NCBI RefSeq assembly: GCF_018873765.1
Contig: NC_057925.1
Coordinates: forward strand, 8,133,568-8,197,567
DNA length: 64,000 bases
Source: Telopea speciosissima
Lineage: Eukaryota > Streptophyta > Magnoliopsida > Proteales > Proteaceae
Reading direction: 5' to 3'
Made by a program: the position numbers and the translations under genes. The notes beneath the pieces were generated by a model, which saw nothing but the letters and a program-made list of their open reading frames with translations, did no database searches and was not told the origin of the DNA. Shown here one piece after another: positions 1 to 11,780 of the stretch (position 1 is the first letter of the stretch; every line of letters starts with the position of its first letter).

Positions 1-149
1 GGTCAGCTACATGGATCCTTTCAAACCAAAGTAAGAAAAACATAAGATCCACACAAAAGGAAAGGAAAGTAAGAGAAATGAAGAATAAAAATAAAGAACT
101 GAGATAAAAAAAAATGGAAAATGAAAATTGAAAGTAAGAGGAAAGAAGA

Positions 150-470
150 TAGCCAGGAAATCAAGAAAATCCCAACTATATGGTGTTGACAACGTGGTCT
201 TTGCCCTCCAATAGACTCTATCTGAGGTCATAATTGGCACAAGACCTAGACTATGCATGTCGTTCTTCACAACCTCACCTATGGTCATTTTAGGCTTGCA
301 TCTACTTCTTTTAGCTCCTTCAATTGGAATCACATCACTCCTCCTTACTAGGGTGTCCCCAAGCCTCCGTTGCACATGGCCAAACCACCTCAGATGACAT
401 TCTCGGAGCTTGTTGCTGATCGGGGCAACTCCCACATCAGCTTTAATACGTTTGTGTTGTGTGTGGAAAC
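150..470 (-). mobile_element. RTE-type LINE fragment, 3' part
   Basis: The minus strand encodes the C-terminal end of a plant RTE-clade non-LTR retrotransposon. A stretch beginning VGVAPISNKLRECHLRWFGH is followed by VQRR and a KNDM-like segment, the usual sequence after the reverse transcriptase in this clade. It continues the fragment at about 1.3-2.16 kb; the two were separated by an inserted GC-rich block. The 3' end of the LINE towards position 150 is not sharp. Non-functional relic. Confidence 0.7.
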
Positions 471-1306
471 CTCCGGTGCCCGGTTCGCCCACGGATGAGC
501 CTGCAAAAATCGAGTGAGGGCAAGAGAGCCAGTGTGGCTCCGGCCTAGGAATCTTCGACGCTCAAGTCAGGTCTCCAATGCGAGAGCGTAACAGCTAGTA
601 AAAGTGAGATGAGGAATGATGCTCCATACCTGGGTATTTATAGAGTGAGGATGAGGAGAGACGGTTGGGAGAGTCCTAGTATGATATGAGTCCTTCTTTT
701 GGAAGGCTCTATCGCTTAGAGCAGTGTGGAGAGTTATTTTTGGAGTCGGACTCTAATTAAGGTAAGAGTTCATACTTGGCACGATTCCGTATCGTGGCTC
801 GATCCTTATCCCGTGATTCTGGGATGCGCTGACGTGGCTCCGCGATCTCCGCGCGGGCCGTTACAAGGGCTTTTGTGGAGGGCTCGGCTCAGTGGTCGGC
901 CTCAGAGCTCGGCCACAGTGATCGGCCTCAGAGCGCGGCCTCGGCAGACTAGCATGAGCTCAGCCTGGAGTCCATGGTTAACTTAGGTGATGTGTCGCGG
1001 GCTCGGCCGCACTATGGTGCTCCAATCGCGGCCGACTTGCGTAGGCTCGGACCATGGGGTCTGTGGGAGTGCAGCTCGGCCGTGATGGGGAGATCTTTGG
1101 GTCAGCATTGATCTATCATCGTGCCGTGCACTCAATGCTCGGTTGAGTTCTCGGCGAGGTGCGTGCTCGGCTGGGTGCTCGACCCCTGAGGGGCGGAGTA
1201 TCAAACCTGGTGGTGATCGGGTCGGCCCAGCTCCGCACGGCTCAATTCGGTTCCTAGATTGTCCTCGGCTGGACCATGTGTCAGCTTTTGATTGGTGGGG
1301 TGATTT
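471..1306. mobile_element. GC-rich LTR-like insert splitting the LINE
   Basis: About 835 bp of GC-rich DNA interrupts an otherwise continuous LINE reading. The LINE protein reads up to RNELIR on the right and resumes at RIKADVGVAP on the left. The insert shares several blocks with 18.51-19.40 kb: the phrase around 'ccagtgtggctccggccta', a 'gggtatttatag' block and a 'gtgtggagag' block. TATA-like sequence on the minus strand and the lack of coding capacity suggest an LTR or a small non-autonomous LTR element. I could not fix exact ends or a clean target duplication, so the class is tentative. Confidence 0.45.
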
Positions 1307-2160
1307 ATGCCTTATCAGTTCATTCCTCACTTTATCCTTTCTAGTTTTGCTGCACATTCGTCTTAACATCATCATCTCTGCAATACATAGCTTCGCTATA
1401 TGACACTTTTTAACTGCCAAACATTCTGTCCCATACATCAAAGCAGGTCGTACTACAGTCCTGTAGAACTTTTCTTCAAGCTTTAAAAGAATGTGTTGGT
1501 CATATGGTGCTCTGGTCGCACCTCTCCATTTCATCCATGCTAATTTACTTCTTTACAAAACATCACCAGTTATGTCACCTTCTTTGTGTATGATAGATCC
1601 CAGATATCCGAAATAGTCACTTGGTGGTATCTCTCTCTCCTCAATATTCACAATGTCATCATCCATCATAGTGTGACTAAAGTTACACACCATATACTCC
1701 GTCTTTGATCTACTAACCTTAAAACCTTTTGTTTCAAAATCGATCTCCACATTTATAACTTAACGTTAATCTCTGTTGTTGTCTCATCCATCAAAACAAA
1801 GTCATTGGCGAAGAGCATACACTACGGTACCTCGTCTTGGATGTTCTTGGTTAATTCATCAATGATAAACGCAAACAAATAAGGGCTCAAGTCTGATCCT
1901 TGATGTGACCCAATTGTATAGGGAATCCTTGCCCTGACCTCCCACAGATCTCACACTAGTCACCACACCCTCATACATATCTTTAATTACTGCTATATAT
2001 ATTTACTTGACACCCTCTCTTCGCAAGAACATGCCGGATTAAATATCTAGGGACTGTGGCATAGGCTTTATCCAGATCAATAAAGACCATATGGAGATCT
2101 TTCTTGCTCGATTTACATCTTTCCATGAGCCTCCTCAGTAGGTAGATAGCTTCTGTAAAT
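1307..2160 (-). mobile_element. RTE-type LINE fragment, reverse transcriptase part
   Basis: Read on the minus strand, this region shows RTE-clade reverse transcriptase landmarks in order: a DLHMVFIDLDKAY segment (about 2040-2105), the FADD catalytic box region (1801-1812, here read as FAND), a segment with SRSKTEYMVCNF and YLGSIIHKEGDI (1560-1720), then KFYRTVVRPALMYGTECL (about 1430-1500). The element is 5' truncated near 2160 and interrupted by stops and frameshifts. The altered FADD box means no activity is expected. It is joined in origin to the fragment at 150-470. Confidence 0.8.
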
Positions 2161-2534
2161 GAACCAAGTATGGTAAATGAACCAAATGCTCGATTCGGGA
2201 TTAATCTACACCCTTATGTTTGCTTAGGGTTTTAAGAATCAGATCTTTCTATCGGGTCAATCTTATACGTTGAAACCCTAGATGTTTGGAATATGCTGAT
2301 TCTGAGGCCAATTTAGGCCGATTCTGATCCTACCCAGATCCCAACTCCATGTTTTTAATCCAAACCTGTAAAAATAAAATTGTACAACAAGACAAAGGCA
2401 TTAAAATACCAAGAAAAGTAGACTAAAATGAGTTTCTTTCATGATTTTCAAAAGATACAAGCTAGAACAACGAACCGATTTTTCCATCAACCACGGTGAA
2501 TGGGAATCCATTCACAGGGGGCTTCTCTTTGGGC

Positions 2535-2830
2535 GTGAGAGGGTATCAAGGGGTATTTTAAAAACATATACTAAAACACTATAGAGGTTTTGTGAACCCT
2601 AGATAGTGGCTGAACCTTCATTGCACGGTGAAGGAAAACTTTGTCCTAGAACCTATATTGCGGTGCCTTGCAGTTCGGGCCTGAGAACTCAACACGTGGA
2701 AGATGTGACGTCCAACGATGCCAAGCTCGAAATGAAAAGAAAATGGATCAATCGTACTCACATAGTTGGATGAAGCATCTTCCATGTATCGAACTCTCAG
2801 GCCTGAACTGCAAGGCACCGCAAGATGAAG
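2535..2830. repeat. Inverted-repeat element (foldback/MITE-like)
   Basis: Two arms of roughly 50 bp, at about 2658-2709 and 2774-2826, are inverted copies of each other; the core is 'cggtgccttgcagttc' against 'gaactgcaaggcaccg', with a 65-bp spacer. The sequence just left of the arms (about 2535-2640) is also present in inverted orientation at about 4830-4935. This points to a small foldback DNA transposon family. Short open frames on both strands here are by-products of the palindrome, not genes. Confidence 0.6.
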
Positions 2831-3131
2831 GAATTGTAGTGGATTTTAATCCATATACCTACTGTAAACAGTGAGATTGATTTTACAGTTTCAAGATGCT
2901 ACTGTTGGGCATTGTGAACTCATTTGATTTTTAATTTTGAGGATGGGAGGTGGGGAGACTTGAGGTCCATCATCAATGAATCACAAAAGCATGTAATGGA
3001 TGTAGACCACTAACCCATGTCCATGAACCATTCATATGATTAACCAGCCCTTTCTGTTGGGTGGAGGCCTGGTGCCACCTTTTAATATTTTAAAACTTAA
3101 TACAAAAGGTAATTTTAATGAAATGATATAC

Positions 3132-3240
3132 TAATAAACCGGCCGAATGATTGAACCAGAATGTATCTTCTAATAAACCGGTCTAATGATTGAACAAGAA
3201 TAATTCTTCTCAATAAACCGGCCAAACAATTGAACAAACA
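3132..3240. repeat. Short tandem repeat, about 40-bp unit, 3 copies
   Basis: The phrase 'aataaaccgg' followed by a 'tgattgaac'-like segment recurs at about 3133, 3172 and 3212, giving a period of 39-40 bp over about 2.7 copies. The units have diverged. No coding signal. Confidence 0.65.
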
Positions 3241-3413
3241 GACGAATTGGACCAAGGTACCAATACCTACATTTCAATCAGACCCGAGTCAAGACTATAT
3301 TGTGCCGAATTCCCCTACTGATCTTAAAATCGGACTCATTTACCGGTTGATTTCCAAACCAGACCGCTGAATTAACCAAGCAAATTAATGTCTTAATAAG
3401 GGTTTTAGTATTG

Positions 3414-3646
3414 CATGGCATCGGCGCTGGTCTCGGTCACCTCCAATACTGATACTGATAGGTTGTATCAAGTTGGATCATACAGTTTACCCCTCAAGAT
3501 ACCGATATAGGGTTTTTTTTGGACCATTTTACCCTCCCTTTTTCCAATACCCACTAATACGGGTTCAGTCACATATCCTATCGGCCATATCCGATATCGA
3601 TATAGATTGGTCGAAATAACCTTCGTTCCCGATACCTAAAACCATG
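3414..3646. mobile_element. Possible hAT-type MITE, diverged
   Basis: The stretch starts with CATGGCATCGGC and ends with GATACC...ACCATG, the same style of ends as the better preserved element at 4039-4232, and has similar 'gatactgatactgata' internal sequence. No convincing 8-bp target duplication was found. Likely an older member of the same family. Confidence 0.4.
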
Positions 3647-4038
3647 ATCTTAATGGTTTCCAATACTATAATTAATCTTGGTTCGATTGGTCTGGTTCAT
3701 TGAATTTGTCTTGAATTGAAAATTAGTATCAAAAGTTTGGGTTGGTGGGCAGGGTGGCATTCATTAGTAATACCCACAAACCCTATAAAAAGTAAACCTT
3801 GAATAGATACCTTCACTTGCTTCAGTTGAGATGGGCCAAGGCACTTGAATGACATATTTAGTGATGTCCTCCCAATGCTGAGAATGTTAACCAAGAAGTA
3901 ACAAGTCATATTCTTAAAAGTAAAAGGAGGGTAAAGTCACAAGGACCAAGTGTGTGTGTTTTCAAGGAGAACTAAAAATGAAAAGGCAGGTCTGCCAGAA
4001 AACAAATGTTTCTTTGTAGTTGGATTGGGGATTTAAAT

Positions 4039-4232
4039 CATGGTATCAATAATAATATTGGTCTCGATCGATACTGATACTGATATAGATCAATTGCATC
4101 AAGTTGGATCGGATCATTTTATTTTCTAATTTGAATAAAAAATTGATTTATGAATAACTTTACTCTCAAAAGGTATCGACACCTCAATTCATATCGCTAA
4201 ACATTGATACGAGACCGATATTAAATACCATG
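4039..4232. mobile_element. hAT-type MITE
   Basis: A 194-bp non-coding element with inverted ends: left CATGGTATCAATAATAATAT, right the reverse complement of CATGGTATTTAATATCGG. It is flanked by near-identical 8-bp direct repeats, ATTTAAAT at 4031-4038 and ATTTGAAT at 4233-4240 (7 of 8 match). The 8-bp duplication suggests hAT. It needs a transposase in trans. Confidence 0.6.
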
Positions 4233-4829
4233 ATTTGAATAAGTGTTGCATAAAACGCATTTCAGACCTCTGGTATATTGGAAGAGAATAATGATAACGT
4301 TAGATTGCAACGAAATTTTTTTTCAACAGAAAAAAAAGAATAAAGAGCCAGTTTTCATGCACGGTTGTGAAAGTTGTGAATGTGAAAAGGCAAGAGTTTC
4401 GAAGGCTTGAAGTTGGTGGAGGGAGTTTATTGTCTTTTCCGACTCCATGTGATAGGGGCCATTACTGCAACATGAAATCTTTGGCCAAAGAATAATATCC
4501 AAAAAAGAATCCTAGGTTTTCCTAGTTCTTATAAGACAAGGTTTTGTTTGTGGGATACTTCAGGATCCATGGTAATGCCATATTCCCGTCACTTTGATGA
4601 CAACATTTGTCTTTATGTAGTTTGATAAAATAAGCATCATAAATCCAACGGTTCTTATTTTAGATTTTCTGATATTAAGATGAAATGATTAAAACCTTAA
4701 GAAATATTAGTGTTTAGAGAAGAAACTGCTCTACAAGGCATGGATCGGATCAAATCAAGGTAAGCCAACTCCGGATATGCCTGATTCCTTAACCATTATT
4801 GCAAGTCAGTCATAAATATAAGGTGGAAG

Positions 4830-4935
4830 TTTTTTCTTCACCTTGCAGTGAAGATCCAACTATCACCATAGGGTTCACAAACCTTTACAGAGTTTTAGCA
4901 TTTTCTTCAAAATACCCTTCTGATACCATCTGCGT
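4830..4935. repeat. Inverted partner of the repeat at 2535-2640
   Basis: The reverse complement of this stretch matches 2535-2640 through the shared order 'ggtatc', 'gggtatttt', 'actaaaac/ctaaaact', 'tttgtgaaccctag/tat' and 'ggtgaa'. It is probably the end of another copy of the same small element. No gene. Confidence 0.45.
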
Positions 4936-6292
4936 CCATTTGAAACCTTATCGTAAGTGGATTTAAGGAAAACGTACTCGATCCTATACATATTTTGTAT
5001 CTTTATATTTTACAATTTTATATTTGAAAAAATAAATAAATGGGAGAGAAAATGCCACCTGATTGCGTCAGACACGTCACCCCTATGCCCTGACACACAC
5101 AGGGGTGCACAAAATGATCACTACGCCCCTGGTCATTTCTGGGGTTCCATGGGAGAGTAGTCATTTCACACACCCTCGATTGGGGTATAGTAGAGCATTG
5201 TGTGCTGGGCAATCAGATGGTATTCTCTTTGCCTAAGTAAATTTAGGGGAATCGCTCTCTGCATGGGAGCACAGGGGCCACATGCGTGGACTAACACATT
5301 GGGGGCAAAAATTCCGCCATTCATGGGGCAGGCGGGTCATTTCCGCCCCCCCCCCTCCCCCAATGTGTCTAGACTCTAAACATGGCCCTGCATCCCAGGT
5401 AACTTTTCTCCATAAATTTAGATGTAAAATCTTTACTTCTTTTTTCTAATTGCATATAATTATATTTTCAAATGTATTTATGAACAAAATTAAACTTCCA
5501 ATTTCGAGTCAGAATCCATGGAGACTGAGCCAATGTGGGATTGTAAATCATTTTACATGTTTTTGATCCTTTTGACCGACAGACTGACCTCTGCTGCTGC
5601 GGTTTCAGATTCAGCTTCAGCTTCATTGAATCATGACTGTTCCTTTCTCGTGAGCGGATTTTAAATTCAATTTCACCAATTCCTCTTTTTTTGTTTTTAT
5701 GTTTTTCAGAATCTGCCATCTCTCTCGTTTACAACGCAGTTAAAGAGATTTTTGATAGAAAAAGACATCTGGTCCGTGAATTCGGTACCAGAAACTGTAC
5801 TGTTCTTTCCTCTTTCTCTGCTCTTTTCTTTCCTCTCCATAAAGGTTTGGTTATGTAATCATGGATGTTCCGTGAAGCAGGGAGCTTTCATGAATACCCA
5901 TGTTTTTCCTAGTGGGGTTCTCTTGTTAACTTTCTGTTTGTTTTATGCTTTAAGCTTCTTGAGCTTGAACCAAGGAGAGAACGACATTTCACATTTGATG
6001 CTGTCTTGTCATTTGGGTGCTTTAGTTAATACTATTCGTTTAGGTTGAAGAATGAGTCCAGCATTCTTTATAGTTTTTGTTACAATTTCTGGTTCTTCCG
6101 GAAAGTTCATATACATGGGTTCTTATCAAAATCTCTGGTTCTTTGATTGAAAAAGCGAAAAAGGAGGAATTTTGGAGGGGAAGAAGCTCTGTTTTATTTG
6201 ATTGTTCTGGACTTTCTTCAAACACTTGCAGAGGAAAAAAAAAAAAAAAAGAAAGAAAAGAACTGTCCTTGTGAAAGGAGAGAACCCTTCAA
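4936..6292 (+). other. Upstream region of the PXC3-like gene
   Basis: No protein gene was recognised here. The last few hundred bases before 6293 are T-rich and pyrimidine-rich, end in a long A-run at about 6236-6250, and probably contain the promoter and 5' leader of the receptor gene. Open frames at 5752-6048 and 6077-6274 have no recognisable domain and are best read as chance or leader frames. A C-run occurs at about 5346-5360. Confidence 0.4.
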
Positions 6293-9133
6293 ATGGCTTT
6301 CCTCTGCTGGTTTTCTCTTTCTCTGATCGGCTTTTTGTACAGAACTCACATGGTTATTGCTCAACACGATGATCGATCGACAATGTTGGCTCTTAAGAAG
6401 GAGCTTGAAGTGCCTGGATGGGGTGCCAATGATTCTGATTACTGCTCTTGGACGGGCGTAAAGTGCAGCTCCAACCTGTCTATGGTAGAAAAGCTTGACC
6501 TTTCTCACAATGAGCTTCAAGGTAATGTAACTTTAGCTTCTGAGCTCAAAGCCTTAAAATGGCTTGACCTTTCTTTCAATAACTTTCGTGGGCCTATCCC
6601 TCCAGCTTTTGGGAATCTATCAGAGCTCTGGTTTCTTGATATATCTTGGAATAAGTTTGAGAGCTCCATTCCACCAGAGTTGGGTAGTATTAGAAACCTT
6701 AGATCATTAAACCTCTCTTATAATGAGCTTACTGGAAGAATTCCTGATGAACTTCAGGGTCTAGAAAGTATACAGAATCTTCAAATTTCTGGGAATAGAT
6801 TGAATGGATCTATTCCAAATTGGATGGGCAATTTATCCAATCTGAGAGTGTTCACTGCCTATGAGAATGACTTAAGTGGCAAAATTCCTGAAAATTTAGG
6901 CTCTGCTTCTGACCTTCAGCTGTTGAACCTTCACTCCAACCAGCTTGAAGGACATATACCAAAGAGCATTTTCGCTGCAGGGAAGTTGCAGGTTTTGGTC
7001 CTTACTATGAACAAGTTGACTGGGAGTCTACCTGAATCCGTCGGAATTTGCAAAGGCCTTTCGAGTATCCGGATTGGAAACAACATGCTTATAGGAAGCA
7101 TTCCTAAATCAATTGGCAATCTCAGTAGTCTTGCATACTTTGAAGCAGATAACAATAATCTCTCTGGAGAGATTGTGGTAGAGTTGTCCCAATGTTCTAA
7201 CCTCACCCTGCTGAATTTAGCATCTAATGGGTTTACAGGAACAATGCCTCAAGAGCTTGGAAAGCTTATTAACTTGCAGGAATTAATTGTTTCTGGTAAT
7301 GGTCTCTCTGGAGAAATCCCAAAGTCTATTATTTGGTGCAGGAACCTTAACAAGCTCGATCTAAGTAACAACAGATTCAATGGCACCATACCAGAAGACC
7401 TCTGCAATGCACCTAGATTGCAATTCTTGCTCTTGAGTCAGAATTCATTTAGAGGTGAGATACCACATGAGATTGGCAATTGTGCAAAACTGCTTGAGTT
7501 GGAAATGGGCAGTAACTATCTGACTGGCACTATCCCTCCTGAGATCGGGCGGATCAAGAATTTGCAGATAGCGCTCAATCTGAGCTTCAATCATCTTCAT
7601 GGACCACTACCTTCTGAGCTCGGGAAACTAGACAAGCTGGTTTCATTAGATGTCTCTAACAATCAACTTTCGGGGAGCATTCCATATGCATTCAGAGGCA
7701 TGATGAGCTTGATAGAGGTAAATTTCTCCAATAATATGTTCAGTGGTCCAGTACCCATCTTTGGGCCATTCCAGAAGAGCACCAAATCAAGCTTTGCTGG
7801 TAATAAAGGACTCTGTGGAGAGCCACTGAGCTCTTCCTGTGGAAATTCTTTTGGTTCCGACCATGGGGGTTACCATCACAAGGTTTCATATAGGATCTTA
7901 TTGGCTGTTATTGGTTCTGGTTTGGCAGTTTTCATATCGGTAACAGTCGTTGTTCTTCTGTTTATGATGAGGGAGAAGCAAGAAAAAGCATCCATGGATG
8001 CAGACATTGTAGAAGATGGAGCTGCTAATCCACCAGTTATAATAGCAGGAAATATCTTTGTTGAGAATCTTAGGCAAGCAATAGATTTTGATGCTGCTGT
8101 GAAAGCAACATTAAAGGAGTCCAATAAGCTCAGCACTGGGACGTTCAGCACGGTTTACAAGGCAGTTATGCCTTCTGGTATGATTCTATCAGTTAAGAGA
8201 CTGAAATCCATGGATAGAACAGTAATTCAACACCAGAGCAAGATGATTAGAGAACTCGAAAGGCTGGGGAAACTCTACCATGATAATTTGATGAGGCCCC
8301 TTGGATTTATAATCTATGAAGATCTTGTTCTCTTGCTGCATGATTATTTGCCCAATGGAACATTGGCTCAGCTTCTTCATGACTCAACCAAGAAGACTGA
8401 ATATGTACCTGATTGGCCTACAAGGCTCTCCATTGCCATTGGAGTAGCAGAAGGGTTGGATTTCCTTCATCATGTAGCCATTATCCATCTTGATATCTCT
8501 TCAGGTAACATACTTTTAGATGCCAATTCAAAGCCTTTGGTTGGGGAGATTGAGATATCAAAACTCCTGGATCCATCAAGGGGCACTGCAAGTATCAGCG
8601 CAGTGGCCGGTTCATTTGGTTACATTCCTCCAGGTACCCAAATAATGCAATACTTTCACAATTCCATCATTTTTTTTTTAAATTTTATGCAACTCTTGGA
8701 CAATTCCCACCATTTCTGATTTATCATTCTGGACTAGAGTTGTATACTTCCTGCATATGTTTAACTCACTTCTCTACCTTCTGTACTTTTTTTTTAATCT
8801 TAATCAGAATATGCATATACAATGCAAGTTACAGCACCAGGAAATGTCTATAGCTATGGGGTTGTGCTACTTGAAATCCTTACAACCCGATTACCAGTTG
8901 ATGAGGCATTTGGTGAAGGGATCGATCTGGTGAAATGGGTTCATGGAGCTCCTGCAAGAGGAGAGACCCCAGAACAGATACTTGATGCAAGGCTGAGCAC
9001 AGTTTCCTTTGCATGGAGGAGAGAGATGCTTGCAGTTCTGAAGGTTGCCTTGCTCTGCACTGACAGCACACCGGCTAAACGGCCCAAAATGAAGAAGGTG
9101 GTGGAGATGCTTGAAGAAATAAAGCAAAGCTGA
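6293..9133 (+). CDS. PXC3: LRR receptor-like pseudokinase, PXC3-like (two exons)
   Basis: Predicted plasma-membrane leucine-rich repeat receptor of the subfamily of Arabidopsis At2g41820 (PXC3, PXY/TDR-correlated). Exons 6293-8633 and 8808-9133 are joined across a 174-bp GT-AG intron, giving about 888 residues, close to the family's usual length of about 890. Visible parts: signal peptide about 1-24; N-terminal cap with CSWTGVKC; about 18 LRRs of plant type (LxxLxLSxNxLxGxIP) to about residue 500; C-terminal Cys pair (GLCGEP...SSSC); one membrane helix about 535-557; kinase-fold domain about 600-880. The lysine of the VAIK position is present (K635), but HRD reads HLD (732-734) and the DFG position reads GEI (751-753). 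It is therefore expected to be a pseudokinase, as I recall for this subfamily. The start is the first Met before a good signal peptide. Loss of the small second exon would remove the APE-like segment and C-lobe. The peptide ligand is not predictable from the sequence. Confidence 0.93.
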
Positions 9134-10690
9134 TGGCATTTATGTTTTTCTTAAAGCTTTCCATCTTTCTGACTCCATTGTATCAAGACTCATAATTGTG
9201 ATGTTTGGAGATGGCGCTTCATTTATGTCAATCAATTCACAAGGTTAGATATCATTATCCATAAGAAGAAGAAGATCGATAGATAGAGGGGAGGCGTTTT
9301 TCATGAAGATATTCAGAGAATATGTTTACTGAATTTGGTTAGTCTTTCAGATAATCCACCTACTTGTACTAAATCAAAGGGGTCCTCGTGAGATGCCACT
9401 TGTAATCTTATCAATTTGGAAACCGAATTTGGTGGTCTGCTCATGTCTGGGAGTCCTCAAATGAGAAAGGATTGCCCTTAGTTTTTCTGTTGAGTATTAT
9501 TAGGACTATAATTTTATCAGTACAAGTTGTGGTTTCAGCAATCAGTTGTTCTCTCTTTGGTGATTTTGTCATGGCTTATCGAGACTTCAACTGAACCAAG
9601 CAGAGGAACTCTTCAATATATCTTGTAAGTTCTGGTTGAGCTTTGTTTCCATAATTACTATTTGTTTTTCAAAACATCAAGCTATTTAACTACCCAATTT
9701 CCTAGGTGTTTGAAGTATGAATTGCAGTATTATGTGCTTGTCTTTGTTTTCTTGGGGGTAGGGTACCTCTAATATTTAGTTAATAGAACTAAAAGGATTA
9801 CAATCTAAATAGGGGAATGTAAAAGGCTTTTGCTCAGAAAAACTTAGATGCAGCTTCTTAAATGATGGTAATCTGCTAACCTTTCTTACCAAGAAACAAA
9901 ACCAATTAATCTCTATGATAATAGACTTATTTGATCAAACTATTGCAATGAAATTTAGCCATTGAACTTAATGACTTGTTTGATTTTGGGGATGTCAAAC
10001 CTGGGTAGTATTTTCTTCCATCAAAATATAATCAATCAATAATTTCATCAAGCATATTAACCATAGGACCAATCTCACTCTCTAGGTCCGCATTCTCAAT
10101 ACCTAATTTCCTTAAACTATTTAGTTTCATGAAGAATAGAACATACTTCTGCTGAGAAAAAAAAAAAAAAATGCAAGCATATAGTCACAACTGTCTGTTG
10201 AACTCCACCTCCTGTCAGACCGCAACTTGATTTTGATAAGCAAGAGTTGCATAAAACATTTCACAGTTTGGATTTGAGAACCAATGCTTTCCATCGGTTG
10301 ATGGAGAATTCTGCTGCGGTTGTTGTGCTAATTCTCTTACCACCAGAGAAGGCACTTACTGTCTTTGCTGTATTTCAACTAAGTTACTCTCTTAGACTGT
10401 TTCTTGAAAAGATTGTGCATGGCAAGCTGTATTCTGTGAATGATATCGTCTTTCATGAACAAAAGAAAGACTGAAGCATCTCAAAAACTTTTTTTTACAC
10501 TGATGAACTTGTCAAGAATCTCTGACTTGTTTTTTCCTGCATTATGTTCCAGTTTGCTTATGGAATTTTTTTTAAAATAAGTATTTGCTTATGGATCTTG
10601 ATCTCTCTTGCTGTCTTTGAAAGAATAAATATCACAACTTTAACCAACTGCAGACCTTTAAAGACACATCACTTGGCAATAGAACCTGAT
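9134..10690. other. 3' region of the PXC3-like gene and intergenic DNA
   Basis: AT-rich sequence with no recognisable domain. The first few hundred bases after the stop at 9133 are presumably 3' UTR. A frame of 75 codons at 10247-10474 has no recognisable motif and I do not support it as a gene. A poly-A run lies at about 10158-10171. Confidence 0.4.
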
Positions 10691-11780
10691 ATTCCCAGGT
10701 TGACACTGAGATCGAGGGGGGTGAATCAGGGTCTCAAAATTCTTTCCAAAAAGATTTCCAACACACTGTCGTATGCACTTCCACCTCGTCACCACAAAGT
10801 GGTCAGTTCTACCAGATAGTGCATACACATCCTGTCATCACCATTGCACTACAATATCCAAACAATAATAATGCAAACCACAAGAACACAAGATATAACG
10901 TGGTTCGGCGATGTACTTATATCCACGGAGTAATGGTCCAATCGATCTCAGCGTTTACTCACACTGGTGGTTTTTAACTACAAGTTATAACTCAGGAATG
11001 CCCTATCCTGCTTCAACACTTGCCTACATAAGTGCAAAGACAACAATCCCGTTTGGTGTATTTCAGCCGCAACAACTACTCCGGAACACAGTCATGCCTC
11101 AACCCTTGACACAACAAAGGCAAAGATTATAATCCCAAACCCTTGACAAGCCCCGACATGCTAGGTTTACAATGAAAAATCAAAATAATCAAATTCCTCC
11201 AATTACAATCATGGTCTAGGTTTATCAACATTAATCAAACACTAGAACAATAAAATAAGGACTTGCGAATGCGGATTACTTTAATCAAGTAATCCCGCAG
11301 ACAACTGTCTCCCCTAATGCATATGCATCAAACTGTATGCACCATGATCATCAAAACAGTCATCTCAAACAACAAAACCCTTCAAAACCTTGAATCAGGA
11401 TTTCTCAAATCTGAAACACCTATCCCTAGGTATTCCCACACTCAGCAGCGTCTCTGGAGGAAAATCAGTACTTTGCACGCTCTTCTATATGCATGTAGAT
11501 CGAGACAATCACCGTTGAAGCATTCTCTGTGAAATCCATGCACTTTATATTTTTCTTTGTTTTTCTCTTCACAGAGACGTTCTACTCCTTTCTGTGAGTG
11601 TACAACACTTTGCGACTCACAAATGAGTTAAAACAAGTGAGACATCCTAGTTTTAGTGAAACCTTGCGATCTAGGGGGTATTTCTATAAATTTTCTAATG
11701 ATTTCATGACAGCGTGCATTACCACGCGTCATAGGAAAGTCGGATGCTTTTTGGGTGTAGGTGCAACGGACGGAGGATCG
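10690..11780. mobile_element. LTR-like retroelement sequence
   Basis: The block beginning near 'ttgacactgagatcgagg' and the later phrase around 'ataacgtggttcggcgatg' are typical of plant LTR-retrotransposon LTRs or their non-autonomous relatives. No coding region accompanies it and I could not define ends or target duplications. Fossil; family uncertain (Copia-like suspected). Confidence 0.35.

Noticed and set aside
5752-6048. 98-codon frame upstream of the PXC3-like gene
   Set aside because: Hydrophobic chance-like composition and no motif; more likely leader or intergenic sequence.
10247-10474. 75-codon open frame
   Set aside because: No recognisable domain, no splice or promoter context, AT-rich flank with a poly-A run.
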